From the NCBI GenBank assembly GCA_037577475.1, contig CM075186.1, positions 2,701,501-2,765,500 on the forward strand: a stretch of 64,000 bases of DNA. The letters are read 5' to 3'. This DNA comes from Chaunax sp. Z400. Lineage: Eukaryota; Chordata; Actinopteri; Lophiiformes; Chaunacidae. A model generated the notes under the pieces. That model searched no databases. It saw nothing but the letters and a program-made list of their open reading frames with translations, and was not told the DNA's origin. The translations under genes were made by a program, and so were the position numbers. This document shows, piece by piece, positions 1 to 13,372 of this stretch (position 1 is its first letter; the number at the start of each line of letters is the position of its first letter).

Positions 1-780
1 TAAATATAAAATATATAATATAAATGCAGACAACAGGCCCAGAAAGGCAGTCCAGTGATTTCATAAAATAATAGTCAAAAAATCCACAACAAAGGCAAAA
101 GGTAAAAACACAGGAGGGGGAGGGTTCAAAATCCAAAGTATAAAACCAAGAACAACTTATGGAGAGAAGTGAGGTAAAAGAAGAATCACTGAGGACACGG
201 TGCAAAGCAGGGCTGGGAAGGTGTAATGGGGCTAGGAGGGAATAACGGAGCTACACAGGGAATAACAGACAAACTGACAAAGAGGACAGAACCAAACAGA
301 CTTAAATACACAGAGTAACGAGACAATGACACACAGGTGGATCAGGGAGGAGGAGAGAATCAGAGACAGGTGGAAACACTCAGACAATCACAGAGGAGGG
401 AAAATGAGGAGAAGGGAAAACCTTAAAGGGGAAAACATGAGGAGGATAAACTAATCATAAGACAGAGCAAACAAACAGGGAAAGGGAGCAAACTGGAACT
501 ACAAACACAGACGACTAAAACACAGACAGAGGAACCATAAAGGTTCATAAAGGTCCATAAAGGTAAAACAGATCATAAGAGAAGACAACAGGAAGTGTCC
601 AGCAAAACAAGGCAAGGAATAAAGCTACAAAATAAAACAGGAAACAGGAACTAAATCATGAAATGAACCTACAAAATAAGTGGAACCAAAAACTAGGATC
701 ATAAGAAAACACAGGAAATGCAAAGCAAAAGCACATGGCAGGGTTTTTTTTACAGGAAAAATCTGTTTAAACCTATTTAT
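1..780. repeat. Purine-rich AC/AG repeat-like DNA, no gene seen
   Basis: A-, G- and C-rich sequence with many short near-repeats (CAGACAATCACAGAGGAGGG, AGGTTCATAAAGGTCCATAA and similar). Its composition resembles the non-coding interior of common fish DNA transposons. I saw no open reading frame or splice-flanked GRAMD4 exon here. Assignment to a family would need a repeat library. Confidence 0.3.
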
Positions 781-1330
781 CTTCCACCACATACATTATA
801 AAGCACACATTTCAAGATATTTAGAAATAACATTCGAGTTGATTTGTCAAGTTTGATAAAAGTGTTTTTCCAGCTGCTCTCTACCCACTGCCAGAGTAAG
901 AATCACACACATGAAGGACTGAACCAACTGTGGTGGAGGTACAGTTCTGTACAAGAATAACACAATACTTTTATTTGGTCAAATTTCCTGCATTTTTTCC
1001 AGATCACTTTATATAAATAAAAAAAGGTACAGCAATGTCAGTTTTTTTCCTATACATCCAGCAGCCCTATTATATCTGTGGAAATCCTGTATTGAGGTGC
1101 AACTTTTAAGTACTTTACTGAAGTATTTCTATGCGATCCAACAACCACCTGGGTGTGAAAGTAGGAAGAACGTTTGCTGGAATCAAAGTCACTATATTAA
1201 TCCCAAACTCATGTCCTGATAAGATCCGGGTTTTTAAAAAAAAGGTGGGTGTAAACCCCGTTGGATGATATGTTTGATCAGTAGCTAAAGCAGCCAATTG
1301 AAACACAGTACTTTGTCTTGGAACCACTAT

Positions 1331-1800
1331 AAAAAGCTAATGGTTGAGTTATCTCTGACTTCCTGTCAGGTATGTTTTTCTCCTATATTGTCATCACAAC
1401 ATATTAACTTTAACCCTTTCAGTGTCTTTGTGTGCTTTACAGACACTCTTCCATGACACAGGTTATCTCTGAGGTATGCAGAACTTCCTCGTCGATCTCG
1501 TCCGGCTGCACATTTACATGCATTACAGCTGGTGCATCCACTTCAACCGGGGTGAGCACTTAAATTACTAGCTTAGCAGCTGCAGTGAAGATTTTGGATT
1601 TACAAAGGGTATAAATAATGTTGCTTCATCAGTTTGGGTCTCCTGGAGGCTTGGATGAGGTGTTTTTAGCCATTTTATGTTTTTTTCTGGTTGTTTACAT
1701 TTACATTAAATTACATTTTTACATTTTAGTCTCCATCTTCTTCACTTCTTTTGCAGAAAGCAGAATTTTAATTTTTGGGTAGACTGCTCCTTTAAGTAAC
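1331..1800. repeat. Dispersed MITE-like fish repeat
   Basis: This stretch lies downstream of gramd4 exon 17 and does not encode the missing GRAMD4 tail. It ends in TAGACTGCTCCTTTAAG, a tail typical of short fish elements, and contains phrases (CTCATCCAAGCCTCC, read on minus) that recur in fish interspersed repeats. An open stretch of about 40 codons on the minus strand (about 1560-1440) looks coding at first sight but has no partner exon. Confidence 0.4.
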
Positions 1801-1929
1801 CCATCTCTGTCCTCCCTCCACCACTGTCTCCACCCGGGTCGCACTGTTATAAGCAGGTGTTGTTATTCATTTCCAGACAGAACATAAAATCAGATGTTCT
1901 GCTCTTCTCTCCTCTCTAACCTCTTTTAC

Positions 1930-4900
1930 CTTTTGGGTGTACGGCGTTGCTATGGAGATGCCCATCCCAGATCCAGGCAGGACAGATAAAACTTTGTACT
2001 GTGAGGGACAGAGAAAACAACGCATCTAAACCCACATTCAAATTAACTTTATTTACAATAATCAGCATAAGACACAGATGGTGTATGACAAGAAGTAAAA
2101 ACAAAATGGAAAACGTCCCATTTTTTAGATATTATTTCCAGCCCTCACACACATAATGTTGATAAAGGTCTGTGGGGGTTCAGTGTTCAGGGCCTATGGA
2201 GGACACTGGGGACAGAAGCAGACTCTGCATACCTTCTGGATGTCGGTGATGTCGGTGAGTTTGATGACTTTGTTCCTCTTGGAGGATCCAGATCTGGAGC
2301 TGGAGCTCTCGAAACACAAATGACTGAGGAGACAGAAGATTCAGTTCACATCCATTCACTGGAGCAGAGACAGGATCCCACGAATGGATAAATCAATGAC
2401 ATCTAACTGTACAATGTAGATGTACAATCACACAGTGTAGCTCCTGATTGGTCAGACAATATCCTCCACTAGCCAATAATCTCCCTGATTCAGAAGGTGA
2501 TTTAGCTATTTGACTTGTTGCATTAATAAACTAATAAATTATAAGATCTGGGGGAAAAAATAAAATATAATATCACATTTTTTTCAAACATAAAACACAT
2601 AGATTCTCAGTCAGATCTCAGAGGAGGTTCACTTTTTTCCCCTCCGTTGTGCAGCTAAAACAAACTGACTGAAAGCACTGGACTTACTGCTCCGTGACGT
2701 AGAGGACGCCGTTGCGGATGTAGTCTGTCGGTGTCTTCCGGTCTCTGTTGATGAGGCAGCAGCGCCAGCCGTTCTCACAAACTGAGACGACAAAAACAAA
2801 GAACACAAACTGGATCACAGCCTTTCCATTGTAAGCCTCCATAAACCAGTCATGTTGCAGCAAAGCAGCAAAACCAAGGAGCTTGTGGGGGAATAAAATT
2901 CTTCAATATGCATGTTGCTGCAAAAAAGCTACAAATTCTCCTGCTCCTGAGGCATGGCATTGAACAATGGCCAGAAAACATGTTTTTGGAGAATATTATA
3001 ATTGAGCTCTACTGGATGCAAAGTGGCATCACTACATAATTTTATCCCATCAGACTTTATTTGAAAAGATGACTAGCTTATTATTTATTGAGTTATGGCC
3101 AAAAACATGTTGGCTGGAGGCATAAAAATCAACAGACAAACAGTTTACATCAGCTGCTGCAGGTAAGGTCATGGTCTTGATCATGGAAATAGTTTTTTTT
3201 TAGCAGCTTTTCATGACCCATGTTTTGTTAAATTTTTTTTAATTTAAATTTATTTAATTTCTCGGATAAATTTTGGGCAGTTTTTTTCCTTTACTATGTG
3301 ATAGGTACAGCTGGAGAGATAAGGGGAAATGGGGGCGCTAAACGCACTAAACGCACCACTAAAATGGTTTTAGACTTGGTATATTTACAGCTGGCATTTC
3401 TAAGGGCCAATACAGAATTCAGTATTTCCCATAAAATTTCAATTCCTTCACTAACAGAACAATTAACTGAATAAAAACTACATTGAAGGACTGAATTCAA
3501 CTTAAATATGTATCTACAGTAAATAATTGGCTTCAGCTGTTAAAACCTGCAAGGTCAGAAAAACTCTCTAAAAAGTATAAAATAATTTCAGTCAGATTTA
3601 ATGTCAGTCTGAATCTGAAGCTGAAACAAGCTAAAGTAACTTGTGACGATCATGGTGATCCTCCCCCACCTGTCAGAGGGGGCTCAGTCTCTGGTAGGTT
3701 GAAGACTTCGTGAAAAGCTCCTCTCTTGGTGCTGTAGTAACGTCCTCCATCGTCGTCCCGGCTGGCGCCCAGAGGAGCGGCGGCGCCTAGGCTGCCTCGA
3801 CCCGCAGATGCAGTAACCTAACCAGGAGGAGAGAAGGAGGGGTGAGGGGTGAGGGGTAGGGGGGATACTGGATCACCTTCACCTTGTTTAAATTGTTAAA
3901 ATGTGCTTAAATCTGCCATCAGTTTTATTCTATGTATGAATAAACAATATTCTGAAGATAAAATCCTGGAAAAGGTGGTAAAATCTGACCCAAAAAAAGT
4001 TGGTATTAAACTAATAAAAACTTGGGCAAGAAAAAACACAAAATATTTGGGTAAAAACCAAACCCCATTCAGGAAAAACCTGAATATTCACATCTACTGG
4101 TAAAAAGCCATGTTTGTTTACCCAAGAAAAACCAGAGGTTTGTTTGCGAGCGCAGAGTTCACTGTACAGTGTATGCCCAGCGCTAGAGCTGATAATCTGA
4201 CCAGTAGGTTTTGTTCTATCTCTATTTAAACAGACTATCACTAATGATGTCACACTCAGTGTAGTCTGATGGCTCTACATCTGTAACTACAGTACACACT
4301 ACGGTCTACACTGTGACTGTAAGTACACATAACACACACATCAGGATCCTACCTGTTCACACTCAGACAGCTGAGAGAGAGAAACAACAACAACAGAGAA
4401 CTGAAACCAGTCAGACCAGCTGCAGGGACCAGTAAGAACCAGTAACACTCTGATCCAGTTTGTATCGACCGGACGGATCTGATCTGATGTTTCCTCTGCA
4501 GATGTTATCTATGATGAATATTACATTATTAAAAACCCAGTGCAGAACCTCCACTGAGTGGAGCTGACCTTTTGATTGGTCCACTAGCAAGTGACATCAG
4601 TGGACTGAACTTCCTGTGATTTTTGTTGTGGCTCACTTCGCAGCATTAGATCCTGATGATATCGCACTCTTTCTGGGATTTTTTTTTTATTCAAATGTAA
4701 ATGTCACACATGTATTTAATTTTTTGAATTTGTAGCTGAAGGTTTGGTGCAGATTTCCTGTAGTGAACATGTGAAACTGATTTAACTGTGATTTTTTTTT
4801 TTTTTAACCCGTCCTCAAGTCGGGTTACTGTCTCTCAACCTGTCTCCTCTACTTCGCTCTGTGTGTCTGTGTGTGAAGCATGGATAAGCCCCGCCCTCGG

Positions 4901-6467
4901 TAGGAACACCAGACCAGACCAGAGCAGAGGAGAGTCGAGTCATTGATCAGGACAGCGAAACGCATAAAAGAAGCTCACGCTCTCCTGAAATGAAATGAGT
5001 GCGCATATAAATAATGTAAATTTCATAAATGAAATATTTTGTGTCTTTCTTAGCTTAGTATGGTTAATTTATGTGTAAAGTTTGGTAAAGCCAGAATTCA
5101 TTGTGAGACATGCTAACCACTCGAGTCTCAGTCAAGTTTGAGGACCTGAACATTAAAGGTTTTGTTCCTGCAAAGTTCGAACTGGAATTAAACAGATCAG
5201 ATTTTTTAAAGAACACTTTGTACAAACAAGATGTTTAAAGTTTTTGTGGCTGCAGAGGGAAAGAAAACGTCGGTTGAGTCGAAATACGACAAGTTTGAAA
5301 ATACAAAATATGGAAGTGTGGAGTTAGAGACCAAAGTAGCTCATTCTTTAAGGTACGTCAGCTGTGGCTAAAATATCACACCAGAATTTCTATTAATGGT
5401 CGAGTTGCATTGTGGGTAATCTATATGACAGATGGCTTTCTTAAAATAAACGTCATTTTTGAGTCTATGTTATGGACGTGCGATGCTAAATTGATAGCGT
5501 GCTCTTTGTAATACATATATGGAAAACAGATTTAGTTTGATCAAGTTAAATGTCAGTTCAATCGCCTTTAAATTACAATCACTGATTTCCAATGAAGAAA
5601 GACAAATCGTGATTAAGATTTCAGATTCGTGCACCTTAACACAGATTCCTGCCGTTACTGTAACGAGTTGTGATAGAAAAACAGCATTTCTTCTGTCATG
5701 AGACTCGATGATGAAGCTGGAGACACACTGACTGACTCCAGACCAGCACTATGTGTGGATATGTCTGAGGGTCCGTACTGACCCGTCTGTTCATCGGGGC
5801 GTTGCTGCGCTCCCTCAGCTGCAGGTCAGTGGGTAAATTGGTCCAGATGATGAAGGGGGTGTCGTACTGCTGCCTTAGTTTGGGACAGCTCTTAAAGATG
5901 AAGTCGATGATGAAGAATTTTATTCCAGCGTAAATACCTAAGGAGGAGGAGGAAGACACTGTTCAGAGACGCTCTCAGTATCATTCACTCACAGTCTGAA
6001 CGGATATTAGACGTACCACCACCAGTACGTAGCAGTTTTTGTGTAATCCTGCCGACAAAGCAACCAACAAACAAACAAACAAACAAACAAACAAACAGTA
6101 AAAATAAAAACTTGTTTTGTTTTAGAGACAAAAGCACGTTTTTTTGCCCATGTCCCTTTAGGGCCTCCATACAAAAGAGATATTTATCAGAGATTTATAT
6201 TTATATGTTATCAAGAAGATGGCAGGTCATAATGTTCCATCATCAAACACGTTTTATTCTGTTGAAGATGACTGCTTGTTTTATGTAGTGAGCTGTACAA
6301 AGATGTTTGTGTGTAAACAGCATATAATGTACCTATGATGAATCCCAGCAGCTGGTATGGCAGCAGGCAGGAGGAGACGAAGGCCAGCAACAGACCAATG
6401 TAGAGCTTCCGAGTCAATTCTGGCTCCACCCACATGAACAAACTGCACACACACACACACACGCACA

Positions 6468-6554
<87 letters not shown>

Positions 6555-7192
6555 ACAGGTCTTGTATAAGGAGCATCACTTCTTTCTGCCCTTGAACAAA
6601 TTGTGTGTGAACAAACCCACTTCTTGATTTTCTCCAGGATGTTCGCCATCCTCCCAAACAGATTCTGAGGACAAAACCAAAGACATAAGCAGCTGTTGTG
6701 GGATCTGTCTGACGGCGGCTGTGACGTTTTAGCGCCTCTGAATGTTAGTCACGTCTCACCTGAGCTTTCTGTGCGACGTCCAGAACCAGCTGGAACTTCT
6801 CAGACACGGTCAGATCCTCTTTAGGGGGCTCCTGGAAAACAGAGGACACCTCTGTAAATCACACACTTACAGTAAGGTATCTGATGCTATGAAGACAAGA
6901 GTTCTCACCACAGGCTCTGAGACTTCAGGTACGATGCTCCACTGGATCCTCCAACCTCTGGGAAGCAGTGCATCATGGGAACACACAGGTACAGATCATA
7001 TCACACTCACTACTTGTGTCAAAGATTTTACATTCGGACTGTCAGCCAATCAGAATCCAAACTGATCAGAGTCATCAGGTGGTTTTAAAAGGTGTCTGTG
7101 TGTCAGGACTGAGATAGAAATCCTTTAATAAATCACTTATCTGTGTGATTGAGTTCAAATCTGTGATGTTCCTTTCCTTGAGAGGAAAACTT

Positions 7193-7227
<35 letters not shown>

Positions 7228-7839
7228 ATTTAATTTCTTAAACTACAAATTCCCCCTTCCATTTTCCCTTCAGCAGGTTTAAAGACAGAACTAAAGGTGC
7301 ACCAGGGTCCAAGTATCCCATCACAACTCACAATCAAGAGGCTGATGGATGTGGCGTTTGTGGCATGACTGCAGAAGAGCTTCTGATTCTAGCTGTATGA
7401 TTGGCTGACAGAGAGTGGGCGGGGCTTGCACTGACCTGGCGATGAGGTAATTCAAGGAGAGGCGAAGGAGGGCGAGGAAAAGGAACATGGGGATGACCCA
7501 GCCACACCACGCTGCATACATGTAAACCTGTGGAGAACACACAGACACGCACACACATGCACAAAGACACACATACAGTTCAATTATGTTTTTATACATG
7601 TAGAAAACTAATTAAGATGTGAATGGACACAAACAGGCATAAAGTCAGTCAGTCAGCCAGTCAGTCAGGCACAAACAAAATAAAGACATGAATCAATTAA
7701 CAAAATCAGTTCTACTTAATTCTAAAATTAATTTAAAAAAATCAAAAATGAATATTTAATTCCATAATAATTCTTTCACTACAAACACAACAACGGTAGC
7801 ACCACAATGGCCAATATGCGCACACACACACACACACAC

Positions 7840-7917
<78 letters not shown>

Positions 7918-10900
7918 CTGCCTGTCTGATCCCATCAGTCCATTGTACAGAGTTATTTATAACTCATAATCTGTATTCTCATAATAGGCCACAAAAAAGC
8001 TTCAGTCTTGCATCCTTTGCCTTCCATGGCCTTTTACTCATATTGGCTTTCTTCAACTGCAAAGAATGAAATAAATACCATTCCCTCCTGTATTCCAAGT
8101 AAAATGTGAGAATTGTTTTTATTTTTTTAAATTCTATTTTTATTTCTTTTTAGAAATTTTATTTCTAAAATTAATAAAATTAAAATAAAATGAATTCTAA
8201 AGATCTACTGTTTGACTTAACTTTGTACCATTATTTATAGTATTTAAATCTAGTAAAGTGCTCAGTAATGAATATTAAAAAATAAAATATAAATATCAAA
8301 AGTCACCTCTCCAGTATGGGAAATCCCACCACAGAATGAGCCTAAATTCAATTTATAACCATGGAAATGAAAAAATACATACAAAAAATGTTCCTAAATG
8401 CATCACTTCAGTACTTAGATGTAGGCAGAAAATGTTGTTGAAAAATATTGAATAGTATTTTAGATCTGGTCTGGAATCCAAACCGACCACCAGAATGAGC
8501 CTAAATCCAATTTATAACCATGGAAACAGAAAAATCATCGAATAGCAAAAGGCACAACTTCAGTACTTGACTGTTGTGTGTAGAAGGTTTAATTTTATAT
8601 TAGAATATATTAGAATCAAAAATAATATTTGAAACATTTTGAATATTTCATTCTAAACATCAACATCTGGTGTGTTCACAGAGCTGTTTCTGGTGCGTTC
8701 ATGGTCATCAGTAAACTGCCTGTTGCCTCTGAATGAACTCACAATGAAGGCGATGGCCGACGTGTAGGCGGAGTACCAGCGGGATAAGGCAGAGAGGTTC
8801 CTCATGAAGTTGGTCACAGGTTTGAATCCTCGCCCTGGGAACGCGACAACAGAGCAGCTGACAAACCGACCAATCACAGACTGAGAATTCATATTCACAG
8901 AGAAGCCTTTTATTTTTTTTAAATGGTACCTATGTTAAATAAAGCATCTAGAATGCTTGAAAGTAGGAGAGTAGTAGGACGGTTCAGCAACAGCCAAATT
9001 CTTATCCTAAGATAACAGACTATTTGTTACGTTTGATGTATTTGATGTATTTGATGTATTGTGATGGGTGTGAAAGAAATACTCACTGAGCCGTCTCATG
9101 TTTTCTGTCAACCTGTGGATCAGAAAACACACATTTATTTCTATTTATCACACATGCAGCTCTAACACAATAAAAAACAGAGTATGTTACAAAAAGAAAT
9201 GACTCCTAAAGCATGTGGGTCCGTCCTGAACAGTGTCTGCATGGACACTACCTCACCTCTTAGCGCTCAGTGGTTCCTCCGTCTCCACCGTCTGCTCCTC
9301 CGGCTGGAAGCGGAAGTCCTCGATATAAATGCCACAACGATCATAAAGCCACTTCAGGAAGCTGTCCTTCTGTTTGTCTGACAACAGGAAAAAGAAAGAG
9401 GAAATATGTTTACTTACAACAGACGTCACAAAATGTGTTGATGCTGAAACCAAATTACTCATTAAAGAGGGAACAACACACCAAAATATTCATGCCATCA
9501 ATTCTGGATGTCTGTTCCTCACTAAATTATCATATTTTTATATACTGATGTTTAACCTGTCTGCAGCTTTTGTGTTCTGTCAAAGTGAAAAGTCATATCT
9601 GTAGGACAATGACACGGTTCTTTTCTACATCTGATGAAAATACTCTGACTGTTTATGGAGTCATGAAGTGGAATGGGTTATTTTAAAGTACAAGTCTGAT
9701 TATTTTTAGATGAGTCACAGTTGGAGCACCTCTACAGCTCTGATTGGCATGAATCTCTCCCTGCTGAATCATGACTACAAAAGATAAACAACAGCGTTAG
9801 GCAAACATTTGGTTCTTTTATAATAAGTTTATGTTGGAAGCACGTGGACATGGGCGATTAAGGGAGGAGCTAACTTTGATTACATAAAAACAACCATATA
9901 TCTGATCAAGCTAATGTCAGTTATGATGTACCACAGGGATCTGTACTTGGCCCCTTTTTTTTATTTTCTATTTATATGTTACCACTAAGCAACTGTTACA
10001 AACTAGGTGTTCATTCCTATGCAGATGACACTCAGCTTTACATTTCCATTAAATCCAACAGCTGCTTTCAACTGGTGAAGCTCGAAGAGGCTTGAAAATT
10101 CCATAAAATCCACTGACGACTTTTCAAGGTATCTTGCGGACAAACAAACAAACAAACAGGTGACCACAAAACCTCCTCCGTTAGTAAATAACATTTTCAT
10201 TGTCACTGAGAGGTGATAATATGACTTCATTCACTACTAAACATGCAGCACAGCTGATCTCAGAGGCAGAACTTCTACTCAAAGTGAGTTTTTTTGCAGC
10301 TCACCTGTGCTGCTGACTGCAGGCGAGGATTTAGGTTTCAGAGAAGGCGAGTCTTCAAGGCTGTGAAGTGACCAGCAGACAGAAGCAACCAGTGAACGCA
10401 GGCATTCATCTAGAAGACCAAGCTGCTCTGACTGACGTCTCAAAGCAAACAACTAAATAAAAGTTTGGAATCAAATACACACCTGGATCTCAGGATGTCG
10501 CTGATCTTCTGCTCGAGATCGGAGCTTCTGCCGCGCTCCTTCTCCAGCTCCTGTTTCATTAAATCCACACTGGACTCCTCTTTAAGCTTCCTCAGCTCCT
10601 CCTCTGAAAGAAGACGAAGAGTCGCACAATCACATTCGGTGAGAGGAGAGCCTCTCAGACGAATCTCAGTGTGGGTCGGGCAAAAAATAAAGCAGAGAGG
10701 AGTGTTTTCAGACTTTTACCCGTCACTGAGAGCAGCTCAGATAGCATTATTACCTCTACCTCTTTGAACCTTCAGGTGCTGTTTCTTATAGATTCACTGT
10801 TTAAGTCTTTCTGTGATGTCGGTACTGGTTATGGAAAGATCTTTTCTCGGGAAAAGGTTCCACTGTAAGGGAGGAGAAGGAAGCTGAAGGTACAATGAGA

Positions 10901-13372
10901 CTCCTGAAATCGTATTTAGCCACCTCAAGTGGATATCTTCCTAATTTAGGGTCTCTTAAAGTATGAATTTTTTACCTAGACAATGCTTCATAGTGTAGCT
11001 GAGGTGGATGTTACTATACATCCACTAAGACAATTTTGGGGGATGAGTAAGAAAATACGGGGTTAAAACAAATCTGGGGTTTTATTAAATTCACAATTTA
11101 GAATATTTATGAGGTAACTTCACATAACATAACAAAGCAAATATGAATAAATATAATATATTAAAATAACAAACAACTGTTGAATGTGAATGGAATGCCA
11201 TGTACAGTAAGTTATGAGCAGCCCCTGAATGCACCATGTAGAGCTGAAGCTGTTTACTGTCTGGGGAAAAAAAGGCTGGTTTGAGGAGATAATGTGTTTT
11301 TTTAACAGTTTTTTGTGGGGGGAGGACGGTTTTCTGACATGTGAATGTGAGCCAGACTAAGATGCAACAGTGGCAGAGAGTTGGTGGTGGATGGTGGGTT
11401 GTGGGTTTTGGGCAGGGACTCGAGCTGGTGGATGTTTGTATTGGAACTTCCGTCTCAGAATGGTTACACCCCTATTTGAAGATATCTGTTTGATTTGACT
11501 GACTCAGGCTGCTAACGTCTCCTGTTACCTTCAGGCTGTCTGGTGATCATGGGAACCACATAAAAAACACAGAGACGGAACTTGCTTGTGTCTTTAGCTG
11601 CAATAAAGAGATTATGGGAAGTGGACAGCGACAGCATGTGATGTTGGTACAGAGTGTTCAATTCTGCTGCCAGCTATACTAAGAGTGCAGAACATCAGCA
11701 TCATCAGTTGTCAGGCTCCTCTCCTGGGAACCACCTTCCAGCCTCTCTACATTTAAGAGCAGGCTTAAGACTTTCCTTTTTTGATAAAGCTTATAGGTAA
11801 GGCTGGCTTAGGCTAGTAGCTAGTAATGCTGCTATAGGCTTACACTGCTGGGGATTTCCCATAAAGAGACAAAGTAAGATGATGTATGAGTCGGGTAATG
11901 ATCTGCATTTTCAAGGCTGGAACTCTTGTTTGATTCCTATAAATACTATTTAGACTTTAATTAAAGGTAACACAAAGTCCTGTGTTTGTCAGATCAGGTC
12001 AGTATGGTTATTAATAGCTGTGACTGTGTTACATAAGGCAGACAGGCAGATAGTGATGGATTACCCAGAATGCTGTTGTGCTGTGGGACAAATTTACCTG
12101 ATATGAAAAGCCACAAAGACACAACAGAAAATCAACACATACTTCTGCATGGATTAAAGGGGCTCTTTCAGCTTTTTTTTTTTTTACAGCCTTATTATTT
12201 TTATTTGTGATGAGGACACCTTGACATTCTACCTCAAGGTCCAATCTATAGCCTAACCCCGGCCCAAACAAGCCACTGCAATAAGTGTGTTTCCATCCAC
12301 TTAAGAGGAAAGGAATTACAAGAGGGTCTGATTGGTCGGTGTGAATCTGTATGTTTGTTTTCAGGATTAAATCTCACTGATAAAACTGAACATTCAAAAT
12401 ATGAAGATAAAATTCACAAACTTCATTATACAAATGAAAAATTATGTGATATTTAAAGTAAAAACAGATCTGTGAACCAGTTGCTTTGTAAAACAAAAAC
12501 ACATAAATGTGTATTTAATTTTCCTGTGGTTCACATCATTTTAAGTTTTATGAAACCTCAGATTGCAGTTCCGATAAAAATACTCACGTAAGAAATGTTT
12601 CTCTAATAAGGCGATTTCTAGGTGACCTTTGACCTCATTGAGATCTGTCCTGTTGTCATCTGCAGAAAATGATCCTAGACCAGCCTGAGGGACACAAACA
12701 CAGACAGAAATAAGAAATAAAAAGACGACACAGAAAACATGATGGACAAAAACGGTGTAAATTAAATCAAAGGTAAAAGAAACTAAAAATCTTTGAAGCC
12801 TGTGATCATTTTGGACAAATATCAGCTGATTTGTTCACAGTCGTGACAGTGAGAAGAAGAGAAGAGAAATGTGGCATTGATGACTATAGGAAGACAGATC
12901 AGTATGGATACAGCTCTGCTCTGGTCTGGTGTTCCTATCGAGGGCGGGGCTTATCCATGCTTCACACACAGAGCGAAGTAGAGGAGACAGGTCGAGTGAC
13001 AGTAACCCGAGATGAGGACAAAGTCAGTGCGTTACATGCAACAAAAACTTCCCCAAAAACCACAGATGGACAAAAGTCGACCCCAACTTGCAAATCAGGC
13101 CAAAATATCTGCGTTTTTTCAAACGTGTCGCTATCCAACCTGAACCTGGTACCAGTGGCGAGGATTCTAATAGCTCCTACCTGAGTGTCATTCTGCTGCT
13201 CTCCATCCACCTCTCTCATCTCCTCCGACTCTCTGACAGAGGCTTGAGGTTTAATCGCGGCCTCCTCGGTGCATTCCGTGTCGGATGTGTTTGGGGATTC
13301 GGCCAGATCCAACTCATCCCGTTTCTGGCCCCGGAATCGGATCCTGTCCAGGTGTCTCCGCATGCTGGACAT
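1930..13372 (-). CDS. gramd4: GRAM domain-containing protein 4 (GRAMD4), 3' end missing
   Basis: Seventeen coding exons on the minus strand, all with matching splice phases: 13372-13181, 12684-12588, 10603-10483, 10360-10305, 9377-9257, 9112-9087, 8834-8743, 7527-7436, 6957-6909, 6831-6760, 6664-6621, 6442-6333, 5937-5783, 3817-3670, 2781-2688, 2323-2233 and 1998-1930. They give 543 codons against about 578 in human GRAMD4, so only the last ~35 residues are missing, presumably left of base 1. Visible in order: basic N-terminus (IRFRGQKRDE), coiled coil about residues 85-137, conserved FRFQPEE.TVETEEPLSA block about 175-195, hydrophobic segments about 223-262 and 335-375, and a C-terminal GRAM domain from about 440 (CENGWRCCLINRDRK, YIRNGVLYVTE, CFESS, NKVIKLTDITDIQK). 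Family knowledge: GRAMD4 is a membrane-associated, pro-apoptotic protein. The start is the first ATG of MSSM; the ATG three codons on is the alternative. A possible 5'UTR acceptor lies at 13421. Confidence 0.95.
4811..4930 (+). repeat. Three-copy dispersed repeat, copy A (gramd4 intron)
   Basis: Contains the near-identical core TGAAGCATGGATAAGCCCCG followed by CCCTCGGTAGGAACACCAGA. The same core is found inverted at 12890-13130 and direct at 45425-45612. This copy lies in the intron between the gramd4 exons at 3817 and 5783. Similarity over roughly 100 bases is high enough to suggest recent dispersal. No coding capacity and no clear RNA polymerase III boxes were recognised. Confidence 0.7.
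6146..6168. repeat. Solo terminal repeat of the small TA-flanked MITE
   Basis: GCCCATGTCCCTTTAGGG, the same motif as both ends of the complete element at 54955-55083. No partner end was found within the expected 130 bases upstream, so this copy looks truncated. Confidence 0.5.
6446..6548. repeat. (CA)n microsatellite abutting gramd4 exon 12
   Basis: About 100 bases of CA dinucleotide with a few G interruptions. Read on the gene strand it is a TG tract that ends directly in the 3' splice site (TGTGTGCAG) of the exon at 6442-6333. It therefore stands where a polypyrimidine tract would be expected. Confidence 0.95.
7197..7228. repeat. (ACT)n microsatellite
   Basis: About ten uninterrupted ACT trinucleotides within a gramd4 intron. 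Confidence 0.9.
7819..7915. repeat. (CA)n microsatellite
   Basis: About 95 bases of CA repeats in the gramd4 intron between the exons at 8743 and 7527. No splice site is close. Confidence 0.95.
7981..8600. other. AT-rich gramd4 intron with an internal near-duplication
   Basis: No coding signal. The phrase CAGAATGAGCCTAAAT(T/C)CAA with TTTATAACCATGGAAA occurs at about 8333 and again at about 8493, so a stretch of roughly 100 bases is present twice in direct orientation. Confidence 0.5.
9905..10080 (+). mobile_element. LINE reverse-transcriptase fragment
   Basis: The plus strand encodes, across small frame breaks, DVPQGSVLGP and, about 90 bases on, SYADDTQLYIS. These are two adjacent motifs of the non-LTR reverse-transcriptase palm, including the YADD active site. 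The type matches L2/Rex1-like fish LINEs. It is a short dead fragment in the gramd4 intron upstream of the exon at 9377. Confidence 0.75.
10095..10165 (+). repeat. Degenerate element tail (ATCTTGCGGACAAACAAAC)
   Basis: The string ATCTTGCGGACAAACAAAC, preceded by GACTTTTCAAGGT, recurs with changes at 51195-51255 and 57020-57065, and in reverse at about 40370-40410. It marks one dispersed fish repeat family present several times in the window. Confidence 0.5.
11640..11870 (+). mobile_element. LINE 3'-end remnant (L2/Rex1-like)
   Basis: Contains TCAGGCTCCTCTCCTGGGAA, AAGACTTTCCTTTTTTGATA and AAGCTTATAG, then CTGCTATAGGCTTACACTGC, in the order known for the 3' end of a common fish LINE. The reading frame is broken. 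Confidence 0.6.
12890..13130 (-). repeat. Three-copy dispersed repeat, copy B (gramd4 intron 1, inverted)
   Basis: Reverse-complement copy of the repeat at 4811 and 45425. It also shares with the 45425 copy an upstream part containing ATTTTGGCCT and GGGGTCGAC. It sits within about 50 bases of the donor of the gramd4 start-codon exon. The longer shared region with copy C implies that the full unit exceeds 180 bp. Confidence 0.7.

Noticed and set aside
1443..1563. Minus-strand frame of about 40 codons (PVEVDAP... EITCVMEECL) taken as a possible last exon
   Set aside because: It does not resemble the GRAMD4 C-terminus (PLVFGAMVHRDEAF type), has no upstream partner exon and lies inside a segment with fish-repeat wording.
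6211..6649. Cys-Val repeat proteins on the minus strand
   Set aside because: Translations of the CA microsatellite; only 6333-6442 and 6621-6664 are real gramd4 exons.
12831..13184. Plus-strand frame of 117 codons
   Set aside because: It runs over the inverted repeat copy B and antisense to gramd4 exon 1; no splice or domain support.
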